From a virus, in the IMG/VR virus record IMGVR_UViG_3300032893_000219, positions 1-31,404 of that record: a stretch of DNA of 31,404 bases, one strand, 5' to 3'. Below the pieces are notes generated by a model. The model was not told where the DNA came from, did no database searches, and saw only the letters and a program-made list of their open reading frames with translations. This document shows positions 6,182 to 13,161 of this stretch, piece after piece; the stretch's first letter is position 1; each line of letters opens with the position of its first letter. The position numbers were made by a program, and so were the translations under genes.

Positions 6182-6458
6182 GCCCCCGCACCGCCTGGAT
6201 CGACCGCAGGCATTCCGCCAACCGGTCGCCCCTGCTCCGCCATGACTCGAGGAGCTCGCCATTCGTGGCGGGCGCGTCGGCGTCACCCTGGCACTTGAGC
6301 AGCTCGGCCGGGACGGGGATGTACTGGGTCGGCCCGGGCACCGGGACCGGCTTCGGGATTGGGACCTGCGTCGGCTGGCCAGCGCAGCCGGCGACCAGGA
6401 TCGCCACGATCGCGATCACGGCGCAGATCAGCAGGCAGGCGACTAGTTGACGGGGCAT
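6150..6458 (-). CDS. Rz1: Rz1-like outer membrane lipoprotein (o-spanin)
   Basis: This 102-residue lipoprotein starts MPRQL, has a hydrophobic signal segment (about residues 5-24) and a lipobox LVAG with Cys25 as the lipidated residue, directly followed by a proline-rich stretch (IPKPVPVPGPTQYIPVP). That is the classic o-spanin layout. After cell-wall digestion it would pair with the Rz-like protein encoded just upstream to fuse inner and outer membranes. Its start lies 16 bases inside the end of the Rz gene, in another frame, the overlapping type of Rz/Rz1 arrangement. The need for spanins shows the host has an outer membrane. At 102 residues it is longer than lambda Rz1 (60). Confidence 0.85.
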   Translation of the reverse strand: MPRQLVACLLICAVIAIVAILVAGCAGQPTQVPIPKPVPVPGPTQYIPVPAELLKCQGDADAPATNGELLESWRSRGDRLAECLRSIQAVRGLRAPGAQPRM

Positions 6459-6904
6459 CGTATCGACTCCCGTGACCAGGCCGCACAGCTTCCGTCCGGC
6501 GCCTTGAGGGCCGCCTCGTATTTCGCCCGCCATGCGTCAGCCTTTGCCGTTGCATCTCTCGCGGCCGCCGCCAGGCGATCGCGCTCTGCCTGAGCTTGGC
6601 TAGCCAGTTGCGCCTGCTGCGCCCTGGCGGCCTCCTGGGCGCTCTGCAGGGCCTCCTCGACCGCCTTCGTCCCGTCCGCCTGCAGATTGATCAGGCGCCC
6701 GGCGCAGGCCGATCCCGGCGAGCAGGCCTTCTCCGCCTTCAGCTCCGCCGAAACCGCAGCCAGGGCGTGCGAATCTGCACGCCAGGAATGCACTTTCCAG
6801 CCAGCCAGGCCGACCAGGCACAGGACGGCGACGGCGAGGCCGAGCTGGATCAGCTCGAGGTAGGGCGCGATCGCCGCCTTGATTGGGTCAAGGGTCATGT
6901 CCAT
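6443..6904 (-). CDS. Rz: Rz-like spanin inner membrane subunit (i-spanin)
   Basis: This 153-residue protein has one N-terminal membrane segment (about residues 18-38, LIQLGLAVAVLCLVGLAGW) and then a long Ala/Gln/Glu/Arg-rich helical periplasmic part (about 60-135) that would form a coiled coil. Cysteines lie at about 65, 71 and near the C-terminus. The layout and the overlapping lipoprotein gene downstream match i-spanin/o-spanin pairs. Position at the end of the lysis cassette, after the endolysin, also fits. The start could be ATG 6904 or ATG 6898; 6904 gives a ten-base overlap with the preceding gene. It ends with TAG, one of several genes here using amber as the stop. Confidence 0.85.
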   Translation of the reverse strand: MDMTLDPIKAAIAPYLELIQLGLAVAVLCLVGLAGWKVHSWRADSHALAAVSAELKAEKACSPGSACAGRLINLQADGTKAVEEALQSAQEAARAQQAQLASQAQAERDRLAAAARDATAKADAWRAKYEAALKAPDGSCAAWSRESIRCPVN

Positions 6905-7215
6905 TCCCCGCGCCGCAGCCAGCCGTGATAGGCCCCAGGCGTGTTCTTGCTGTAATCGAGCGAAGGGCTGACGGTGATCGTCCCGTCCTCGTGCTCTTCG
7001 ACCGTGTGAATCGATGGATCAAGGCGGCCGCCGGTCCCGTCGGGAGCCGTGGCTTGCCAATGCAGCCAAGGGTGATCGCCTGCGATTGGATACCCCTTGG
7101 CCTCCATTCGCGCGAGGACCTTCGCTGCGTCCACGCGGCCGTAGGCTCCGGGCTGGTTGATCTGCGCCGGGTCGAGCCAGCCGTCCTCATTCGGATAGAC
7201 GCGCGTGCCTTTCAC
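6895..7215 (-). CDS. Hypothetical protein in lysis cassette
   Basis: This 106-residue soluble-looking protein starts with GTG at 7215, overlapping the stop of the upstream small membrane frame (GTGA), and ends ten bases into the Rz gene. It is rich in Trp, Gly and Asp (VYPNEDGWLDPAQINQPGAY, HPWLHWQATAPDGTGG, GAYHGWLRRGEW). The repeated Gly/Trp/Asp-rich motifs suggest a small beta-rich fold. There is no signal peptide or membrane segment. I do not recognise the family. Being between lysis genes, it may be a lysis accessory gene or a late cargo gene; the sequence does not decide. Confidence 0.6.
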   Translation of the reverse strand: MKGTRVYPNEDGWLDPAQINQPGAYGRVDAAKVLARMEAKGYPIAGDHPWLHWQATAPDGTGGRLDPSIHTVEEHEDGTITVSPSLDYSKNTPGAYHGWLRRGEWT

Positions 7216-7334
7216 GGCTGACTCTGCCGCGACCAGGCGATGATGGCAGCGATCGCAAGCGCGCCGAAAATGGCGAGCAGGATCAGCGCGAGGACTCCGA
7301 GGCCCTTCAGGAATATCAGGAAATCAGCCTACAT
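7212..7334 (-). pseudogene. Small membrane protein frame interrupted by an amber codon at position 2
   Basis: On the minus strand AGGAG is followed eight bases later by ATG (7334-7332), and the very next codon is TAG. The frame then stays open for 38 codons and encodes one strongly hydrophobic segment (LGVLALILLAIFGALAIAAI) ending in WSRQSQP. Its TGA overlaps the GTG of the next gene. The good ribosome site, the membrane segment and the coupled stop all suggest a real 40-residue membrane protein, perhaps a holin or antiholin, whose second codon became amber (for example TCG to TAG). Use of a downstream CTG as start is an alternative. Amber recoding is unlikely because TAG ends several other genes here. 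Confidence 0.5.
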
Positions 7335-7345
7335 GGCACGCGCTC

Positions 7346-7528
7346 CTATCTGGCTCCGATGAGGTGCAGGACCCGGCGGGCCGAGGTCTCGATGCTGGCG
7401 ATCTCCCGCTCGGCCGGCTCGCGTTCCGGGATGAATTCCGTCCGGAGAAGCTCGCGCAGGTTGTCGGCCCGCTCGAGGATGGCCTTGATCTCCGCCGAGA
7501 GGGCCGGCCCGACGTCGCGGGCGGTCAT
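7346..7528 (-). CDS. Small helical hypothetical protein in lysis cassette
   Basis: This encodes 60 residues from an ATG that overlaps the stop of the upstream membrane protein gene (ATGA). The whole sequence is predicted by eye to be helical and charged (LSAEIKAILERADNLRELL, then PEREPAEREIASIETSARRV), compatible with a short coiled coil. There is no membrane segment. It ends with TAG and is followed, after a ribosome binding sequence (AGGAG), by the amber-interrupted membrane frame. Tight packing shows it is part of the late lysis operon. No known lysis regulator is recognised; a partner of the neighbouring membrane protein is only a guess. Confidence 0.55.
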   Translation of the reverse strand: MTARDVGPALSAEIKAILERADNLRELLRTEFIPEREPAEREIASIETSARRVLHLIGAR

Positions 7529-7902
7529 GGTTCATCCCCCCAGGCCTTCGCAAAGGCCGGGAATTTCCACCCGACGACGGCCTTCGTGATGCGGTAGACG
7601 TAGGGCGCGGAGACGCCGGCCACCACCGCGACGGCGTGATGCAGCCCGGTGTGATGGTCGCCGATCATCATGTCCCAGATGCGGCCCGTTAGGAGCCCGG
7701 TCGAGAGCACCGCGAGCCACATCACGCTCACCCGGTAACGGGGCTCGCTCACCCGGTCGGCCGCCGCCACGAAGCCGAGATAGGTCCGCTTGACGAGCTG
7801 GGTGACCCCGGCGCCGCCGACGAGGCCGGCCAGGAGCACGAGCAGGACCGGATAGTCGCTCATGATCCGGAGCCACTGATCCGGGTGGAACTCGAAACCC
7901 AT
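7525..7902 (-). CDS. Multi-span membrane protein, candidate holin
   Basis: This 125-residue protein starts at ATG 7902, six bases after a perfect AGGAGG ribosome binding sequence. Three hydrophobic segments are visible: about residues 18-38 (PVLLVLLAGLVGGAGVTQLV), 58-75 (VSVMWLAVLSTGLLTG) and 87-105 (HHAVAVVAGVSAPYVY). The C-terminus is basic and aromatic. A small three-span protein directly beside the endolysin is the usual appearance of a holin, which forms the holes that time lysis. I cannot name a holin family with certainty. The endolysin stop (TAG at 7913-7915) lies just upstream of the ribosome site, so the two genes are translated from one message. Confidence 0.65.
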   Translation of the reverse strand: MGFEFHPDQWLRIMSDYPVLLVLLAGLVGGAGVTQLVKRTYLGFVAAADRVSEPRYRVSVMWLAVLSTGLLTGRIWDMMIGDHHTGLHHAVAVVAGVSAPYVYRITKAVVGWKFPAFAKAWGDEP

Positions 7903-7912
7903 GGGGAGCCTC

Positions 7913-8413
7913 CTAGACGGTCGCCTGCATGGCGGTGCGCACGGCCCGGCGGACCCAGCCGCGGCCGTTGCCTGGCCATCCGGCGTCACGTGTGTAATTG
8001 ACGATTGCGGCGGAGATGAAGTCGACCACGGCGTCGACCGGCGGCTTGCGATTCGCGGCCGCCACCGTGACCGGGCCGAGATCCCCGTCGACCGCCACAT
8101 TGAGCGAGGCCTGCAGCTCGATGATGGCGCGCGCGGGGCCCTGATTCACGGCCTGCTTGAAGACGCACGAGGCGAGCGCCGGCTGCAGCTTGTCGCCGCA
8201 TACCCCGTCCCAGTACTCCCGGTATATCGGGCGCACCGGGTCGGGAGTCAGGTCGTCGACCTTCTCGGGCAGGTTCCAGTCGGGGTGCTTCGCGCGGGCC
8301 TCATCGAGCCGTGCCTGGGTGACGCCGAGGTTCGTTCGGCCGCCCAGGGGATCGTCGACGAGGCCGCCCTCGAGGCCGAGGAGCTCGGCGAGGGCCTTGT
8401 CGAACGCGCTCAT
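7913..8413 (-). CDS. Endolysin, GH108 muramidase family
   Basis: This 166-residue enzyme would cut the glycan strands of peptidoglycan. The N-terminal GH108 domain (about residues 1-95) has the family signature E-G-G with catalytic Glu15 (LGLEGGLVDDP), followed by GRTNLGVTQ. A C-terminal peptidoglycan-binding domain (PG_binding_3 type, about 95-166) includes FKQAVNQGPARAI, DGDLGPVTVAAAN and the GWPGNGRGWVRR end. There is no N-terminal signal, so it should accumulate in the cytoplasm and depend on a holin. Its ATG overlaps the stop of the upstream membrane protein gene. Length and domain order match the family. Confidence 0.93.
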   Translation of the reverse strand: MSAFDKALAELLGLEGGLVDDPLGGRTNLGVTQARLDEARAKHPDWNLPEKVDDLTPDPVRPIYREYWDGVCGDKLQPALASCVFKQAVNQGPARAIIELQASLNVAVDGDLGPVTVAAANRKPPVDAVVDFISAAIVNYTRDAGWPGNGRGWVRRAVRTAMQATV

Positions 8414-8703
8414 GTCTCGTGATCGCTCTTTGCCGAGTGGCGATCTCGTTCGTCGAATCGGCCCTGCATGCGTGCCACCTGCGACCCGAGCTCGGCGAGC
8501 TTCTCGTACACGTTGCCGAAGTCCTGCTCGTTCCGTTTGAAACCCGCGTCGACCTTCTCGCTCAGGGTGTCGATGCCCTTGAGGTGCCGATTCAGCGCCG
8601 AGCCGAAAAGCAGCTTCAGGAGCCAGGCGCCGGCCGCGACCGAGAATGTAGCGATCCAGCCGCCATGCTCGGCCACCGTCGGCGCGAAGTCTTGCGAATC
8701 CAT
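8410..8703 (-). CDS. Small single-span membrane protein with coiled coil
   Basis: This 97-residue protein has one hydrophobic segment (about residues 16-34, WIATFSVAAGAWLLKLLF) followed by a long helical stretch (about 40-85, LSEKVDAGFKRNEQDFGNVYEKLAELGSQV). A longer frame begins at 8748, but ATG 8703 follows an AAGGGTG ribosome sequence and starts the plausible protein. Its stop overlaps the endolysin start (ATGA). Position and layout suggest a lysis accessory membrane protein, such as a second holin-like or antiholin-like component. It also resembles small tail-linked coiled-coil proteins, and I cannot separate these possibilities. Confidence 0.65.
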   Translation of the reverse strand: MDSQDFAPTVAEHGGWIATFSVAAGAWLLKLLFGSALNRHLKGIDTLSEKVDAGFKRNEQDFGNVYEKLAELGSQVARMQGRFDERDRHSAKSDHET

Positions 8704-8726
8704 CGGGACACCCTTTTTTTGTTCGA

Positions 8727-9443
8727 TCAGGAGATGCGACGGAACCAATCAAAGGCGGCGATCGCGGGAAGCGTGGCGTTCTCGGCGTCGACGTTGATTC
8801 CGATCGTGTCCGGCGTCCCGAGCCAAGAGGCGGCGGTCGCCGTGTAGAGCTGCGCGAAAGTCGTGTTATAGCCGCTCATGCTGATCCGCGCGATGACGTT
8901 CGTGCCGTCGTATTCGAACTCGAGATAAGCCGGCGGCGCCTGCCCGTTGACGCTCGACAAAATCGACTCCGCAGAGCCGAGCGCGAGGTTCGACGACAAG
9001 GTCGTCGGGTTCGTGAGCGCTTTGACGTACCACCGGCAATCGATCGCGGTGCTCGTGTAATAAATGCCGAGCGCGTAATACTTGCCGCTTCCGCTATTGC
9101 CGACGACGAGGCCGGCGCCGTTATAGGCGCCCTGGCCGAAGAGCTGGCATTTCGTGCGCACCTTGAACGAGGCGGCGGCGATCGACTGCTGGATGATGCG
9201 GTGGCTTTCCGCTGCGGCCGCTTCCGAGGTCATGATGCAGGCGCCCTGCGCCACAACCGCGGTCGAGGTGCCCTGATTTACCCAGGTCCATTTCGCATCG
9301 AGGCTCGGTTCCTCAAACTCATCGTCGAACGGCGTCGCGATCAGCGGATGCGAGTCCGGCGTGACGTTCGAGCCCGCGCCAGCGCCATAGAACGAAAGCG
9401 GCCAGGGGAAGCCCGGCGGATAGATGATGTGCGGGAGCGCCAC
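8727..9443 (-). CDS. Concanavalin A-like lectin/jelly-roll protein, candidate virion surface protein
   Basis: This 238-residue protein starts with GTG at 9443, one base after the stop of the upstream gene. From about residue 40 to the end it reads as a concanavalin A-like beta-sandwich: DDEFEEPSLDAKWTW near the start, repeated beta strands (GAGLVVGNSGSGKYYALGIY; AYLEFEYDGTNVIARIS) and the typical last strand with FDWFRR. The fold is used for binding sugars. A proline/aromatic-rich leader (MALPHIIYPPGFPWPLSFY) precedes it. Being last in the tail block, it may sit at the tail tip or on a fibre and bind host surface glycans; that role is inferred from fold and position. Confidence 0.72.
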   Translation of the reverse strand: MALPHIIYPPGFPWPLSFYGAGAGSNVTPDSHPLIATPFDDEFEEPSLDAKWTWVNQGTSTAVVAQGACIMTSEAAAAESHRIIQQSIAAASFKVRTKCQLFGQGAYNGAGLVVGNSGSGKYYALGIYYTSTAIDCRWYVKALTNPTTLSSNLALGSAESILSSVNGQAPPAYLEFEYDGTNVIARISMSGYNTTFAQLYTATAASWLGTPDTIGINVDAENATLPAIAAFDWFRRIS

Positions 9444-9800
9444 TTACTGAATCCGGTTGACGTATCCGGTCATGACGAGCACGTTCGCCACGCTCGCGAA
9501 GGCGAGCACCGCGAGGCCATTCTGCAGGTTCTGCCCCGTCACGATCGGGATCGGCGGGCTATTCGCCGGGATCGAGCATGTGTCGACCACGTGGTCGTCG
9601 GGCGTTGATGTGCCCCCGAACTCGATCGTCAGCCCGACCGGCGAGGCGCTCGAATTGCTTACCCAGAGATACACCTCGTCGAAAGCGCTCGTGCCGGTCA
9701 CGGCCGTATGCAGGAGGGTTCCCGGCGTGGCGGTGGCGCCGACCTTGATGCCGCGACCGTTCGTCGATGCACTCAAAAGCTGGCGTGTGTAGCTGGGCAT
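9444..9800 (-). CDS. Small beta-rich phage protein, putative tail-associated
   Basis: This 118-residue protein looks almost entirely beta (GTLLHTAVTGTSAFDEVYLW, VGLTIEFGGTSTPDDHVV, LVMTGYVNRI). There is no signal peptide, cysteine pattern or catalytic motif beyond a single Cys in VVDTCSIPANSPP. Proteins of this size and pattern are common after the large tail hub gene in siphophages and in surface modules. It lies between the hub gene and the lectin-like gene in a tightly packed order, with an AAGG ribosome sequence before its ATG. A structural or decoration role is inferred from location; the family is not recognised by name. Confidence 0.6.
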   Translation of the reverse strand: MPSYTRQLLSASTNGRGIKVGATATPGTLLHTAVTGTSAFDEVYLWVSNSSASPVGLTIEFGGTSTPDDHVVDTCSIPANSPPIPIVTGQNLQNGLAVLAFASVANVLVMTGYVNRIQ

Positions 9801-9809
9801 GGTCGGCCT

Positions 9810-12752
9810 TTAGGGTCCGAAGACCTGCTGGAAAATGTAGTCGGCTTGCAGGCTTCCGTTCGAGTCGAAAGTGAGGCCGCCCGCCTGGACGGAGGCGCCG
9901 GAGCTCGTGAAGTCGACCGGCGTCGACTCGGCGACCGTCTCGCCCTGGGAGACCGCGACGATCTTCTGCGCCTTCCCGACGAGGCTCGGCGCAAGCGGGC
10001 AGCGCAGGATGCCGGGCGCGCTCATGAGCACCACCCGGTCCTCGGCGCCGCTCGAGTTTTCATGCGCCGAGGTGCCGAAGAGGCCGCGGGCGTAGACGTT
10101 CAGCGTCCAATAGCCGCCGCTCAGAGTCGCGGTGTCGAACTGCAGGAGCTCCCACCGGCCCTGGGCACCGACCGCGATCAGGTTGGCGCCGGCGGCAAGC
10201 TGGTCGGTGGTGGCCGATGAGAAGGTGCCCGACTGCAGCGCGACCGTCAGGGTCGTCGAGGTTGAGTCGAGCGAGGACTCGAGCGTGCCCATGGTCGCCG
10301 CATCGGGCGTGCTCGCGAGGTTCTCCCAGGTGCTCCCGCCGTCCCAGCTGCGGAAGACCGTGTAGCCCTTCCAGGCCGGCAGGTAGCCGCGGCCGGCGAC
10401 GTAGAAACCCGCGTCGTTGTCCTGGGATCGAACCGCCGGGATGTCCAGCACCACGAAGTCGGTGGGGCCGATCAGCCAGGCGGCGAGCAGGCTGTTTGCG
10501 TAACTGAAGAGCGAGCCGACCGTGGCGTAAGAGGTCAGGACGCCCGGGTCGTCGCCGCAGGCGGACATCGTGAGGGTCGACGGCCATGCGAAATCGGCCT
10601 TCTTGATCCGCACGCGCTGCGTCACCCCGTCGACCGGCACCTCGATGCAGTCGGTGGGCTCGAGCAGCAGCGACTTCAGCGGGAGGATGAAGCTGTAACT
10701 GTTGCGGCTTCGCCACGCGTCATAGAGCTGGATCTCGGCGAGCCGGAGCGCCGCCTGGTCCTGCATCGAGACCGGGAGGTCGATCGTTACCGTATTGAAC
10801 GCCGTGGTCGTGACCCGGTCCGCGCTCTGCTGCCCGGCCTGGTAGTCGAGAGCCGGCGATGCGTACTTAATCCACAGGAGACGCGGCAGGTCCACGTCCT
10901 GCGCGCGCTGCGGCTTCATGGCGGATGGCCGCTGGTCGGTCGACAGGTAGGCGCCCAGGTCGTCGGAGGTGAGCGTGGCGACCACCGAGCCGCCCCTGGG
11001 CACAAATTTGAGCTTCTCCTGGCTCTCGACCGCCTCGAAGAGTCCGAACGACATCAGCGGCAGCAGCGCCGAGCGCCCCGGCATCACGTTCGTCAGTGCA
11101 TACCCGTCGCAGGTCCCGGAGATCGCAGACAGGTCGTAGTTCGCCGAGGTGATCCCCGAGCGCTGCAGGATGTCGGCCACGATGTCGGCGACGTTGACCG
11201 GATTGACGTCGTAGGCGCCCGGGCCGCTCGCGCCCACCCACGCCCAGGACTGCACCACAGGGTACTCAACGTTATAGGTGTACCCGGCCGGCATGTAGCC
11301 GAGCGCGACCGCATCGGCGTATTCCTGCTCCCAGTAAATCTGACTCGAGTAATTCGGGTCGTCACTTCGCAGGCAGGGATTCAACGGGTACTGGGTGACC
11401 GTGCCGGTGTAATCCGCGCCCGATTGCCGATAGGGTGCGAGGACCTTGTACGTGTGGCTGGTGTCGTAGGTCCAGGTCTGCGCGCGGAGGATCTCCCCCG
11501 TGGCCTGGAAGAAAAGCGCGTCGATCGCGGAAATCTGCACGGCTCCGGCGCCGGCCGCACTGGGGGGCGCCTGCGGTTGCCGCTTGATCGCGATCTGGGT
11601 GCAGGTCCACCGCTTTTCGTCATAAAACGGCGGCGGCGTGAGCCCGCTCTGGTCGGGCAGAATGGCACTCGTCCATAGGGGATCGGTCGAGAGATAGCGC
11701 CACTGCACAATCTCGCCGCCCCAATGGTAGCTGTAGGCGCTTCCGATGCGATCGCAGAAGAAGAATGGCCCCACCCCGTCGTCGCCGTTCCCGGCTTGCA
11801 GGCGCGTGATCGTCGGCGCGCTCGGCACGTTCAGGAAGACGAACGCCGCGACGTTCTCGCCATAGAACTGCTGCTGCAGCGGATAGGAAAAATGCGGATT
11901 GACCGTGTCGAAATAGCTCGAGGACGACCATGCGTAGATGTAGTCTTTGACCCCGCAGCCGGCGAGCGCCGTGGCCCAGGTGTCATTGATCGCCGTCCCG
12001 GCCGAGTCGTAGGTGTAGCTTCCGACCGAGAGCCTCGGGTCTGAGCCGTTTTTCCATGGGTACAGCACCGAATTCGAGAAGTCGCCGAGGTCCGGCGAGC
12101 CCGAGGTGTAGACCTCGAACTGCATCGACGGCATCCGGTTCGCGTAGTCGGTCAGGTTCATGTCGGTAAAGACGACATACGACAGGTCGAGATAGGCCGG
12201 CACGTTGCCAACGCCCTTGAAGGTCTCGATGGTCGGGTCCGGCGTCGTCTGCAGGCCCTTGTAAACCGTCATGATCGAATCGAGCTTGTCGCTCGCCGCG
12301 ATCCGGGCCTTGAACGCGCGCCATGTCTCGTTTGGTTGCTGCGGCCGGCGGTCGTAGATGACCTTGCCGTTCGCCCAGATGCGCAGAATGCCTTCGATCA
12401 CGTTGGCGCAGAGCCCGACCGCGACCGACTGGGTGTAGGTGTAGTACTTCTGCTGCGCGCCGCCCTTGCCGCCCTGGGACTGCGTGTGCTGGTGCTCTTT
12501 CAGGTCAGAGGCCCAGAGGACATTGCCCGAGATGGCGTAGGTGCCATAGACGATGGGGATCGGAGCGCCGAGCTCCGAGGTTTGCGCCTTCAGATCCTTG
12601 AGGCGGGGCCCGGGCGGGAGCTGGGTCGGGAAGATGAACGAACCGGCACCGACGCCGATCTCGAACCCCCACATCGCGCCGGTCGGGCCGCCATAGATGA
12701 AGCCGATCGCACCGCCAATGATGCCGAGCGCGGCTTGTCCTGGGTTACTCAT
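9810..12752 (-). CDS. Large tail tip/hub protein, gpJ/GTA gp15-like
   Basis: This is a 980-residue tail protein. The Gly-rich N-terminus (residues 1-45) and the LKDLKAQTSELGAPIPIVYG segment are typical of the family of phage tail hub proteins found after NlpC/P60 genes. The region of about 500-770 (including SALLPLMSFGLFEAVESQEK and LLEPTDCIEVPVDGVTQRVR) matches the conserved Phage-tail_3/gpJ-like core as I know it. The C-terminal 200 residues are beta-rich. It would close the tail tube and help contact the host. It is shorter than the roughly 1300-residue GTA gp15 and shows no clear TIM-barrel region. The start overlaps the NlpC/P60 gene by eight bases. Confidence 0.88.
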   Translation of the reverse strand: MSNPGQAALGIIGGAIGFIYGGPTGAMWGFEIGVGAGSFIFPTQLPPGPRLKDLKAQTSELGAPIPIVYGTYAISGNVLWASDLKEHQHTQSQGGKGGAQQKYYTYTQSVAVGLCANVIEGILRIWANGKVIYDRRPQQPNETWRAFKARIAASDKLDSIMTVYKGLQTTPDPTIETFKGVGNVPAYLDLSYVVFTDMNLTDYANRMPSMQFEVYTSGSPDLGDFSNSVLYPWKNGSDPRLSVGSYTYDSAGTAINDTWATALAGCGVKDYIYAWSSSSYFDTVNPHFSYPLQQQFYGENVAAFVFLNVPSAPTITRLQAGNGDDGVGPFFFCDRIGSAYSYHWGGEIVQWRYLSTDPLWTSAILPDQSGLTPPPFYDEKRWTCTQIAIKRQPQAPPSAAGAGAVQISAIDALFFQATGEILRAQTWTYDTSHTYKVLAPYRQSGADYTGTVTQYPLNPCLRSDDPNYSSQIYWEQEYADAVALGYMPAGYTYNVEYPVVQSWAWVGASGPGAYDVNPVNVADIVADILQRSGITSANYDLSAISGTCDGYALTNVMPGRSALLPLMSFGLFEAVESQEKLKFVPRGGSVVATLTSDDLGAYLSTDQRPSAMKPQRAQDVDLPRLLWIKYASPALDYQAGQQSADRVTTTAFNTVTIDLPVSMQDQAALRLAEIQLYDAWRSRNSYSFILPLKSLLLEPTDCIEVPVDGVTQRVRIKKADFAWPSTLTMSACGDDPGVLTSYATVGSLFSYANSLLAAWLIGPTDFVVLDIPAVRSQDNDAGFYVAGRGYLPAWKGYTVFRSWDGGSTWENLASTPDAATMGTLESSLDSTSTTLTVALQSGTFSSATTDQLAAGANLIAVGAQGRWELLQFDTATLSGGYWTLNVYARGLFGTSAHENSSGAEDRVVLMSAPGILRCPLAPSLVGKAQKIVAVSQGETVAESTPVDFTSSGASVQAGGLTFDSNGSLQADYIFQQVFGP

Positions 12753-13161
12753 ACTTGAGCCCCGGCAGGCGCCAGATGCTATGCGTGAGGCGGACCCATC
12801 GCCCGCGGTAGCCGTGCTCGATCACGCGGCCGACGTTTTCGTAGGAGTGGATCATCGTCTCGCCGGTGCAAATGGCCACGTGCGCGGCCTCGCGCGCCCA
12901 GGCGACGACGAGGAGCGTGCCGGGCTCGGCGACCTCCACGCGCGTGCACAATGAGGTGATCCCGGCGTCGAGGATGCCGTTCGCCGGCATGCGCCCGTAG
13001 ACGGGGAGCGCGAAGTCCTCCGGCAGGAGGCCTCGGGCCCGACAGACCGACACGACCAGGCCGATGCAATCGACCCCGTCCCAGTTGCTGCCCTGGTGCA
13101 GGAATGGGCGCCCAATCCACCGACGGGCCTCGGCAATGAACGCGGACACCTCGGGCGTCAT
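12745..13161 (-). CDS. NlpC/P60 family cysteine peptidase, tail tip
   Basis: This 138-residue protein has an NlpC/P60 fold. The catalytic Cys32 lies in GVDCIGLV after the typical WIGRPFLHQGSNWDG lead-in, and His94 lies in AREAAHVAIC. A third polar residue follows in the MIHSYENVGRVIEHGY part. In siphophages and in RcGTA (gp14) this peptidase sits at the tail tip and can open peptidoglycan crosslinks during DNA entry. It sits between the DUF2163 and hub genes, as expected. The gene overlaps both neighbours (ATGA at its start, eight bases at its end). The length is standard for the phage version, which lacks extra domains. Confidence 0.93.
   Translation of the reverse strand: MTPEVSAFIAEARRWIGRPFLHQGSNWDGVDCIGLVVSVCRARGLLPEDFALPVYGRMPANGILDAGITSLCTRVEVAEPGTLLVVAWAREAAHVAICTGETMIHSYENVGRVIEHGYRGRWVRLTHSIWRLPGLKYE

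Noticed and set aside
6181-6458. Bidirectional terminator between the convergent plus-strand accessory genes and Rz1
   Set aside because: The genes overlap by 32 bases and no stem with a T-tract is visible near 6140-6200.
7212-7334. Reassignment of TAG to a sense codon in this phage
   Set aside because: TAG serves as the normal terminator of int (5245), Rz (6443), the 7346-7528 gene and the endolysin (7913), and no other convincing in-frame TAG was seen.
10060-10716. Several long frames inside the tail hub gene, on both strands
   Set aside because: Compositional shadows (Arg/Ala/Gly-rich) of the 980-residue hub frame.
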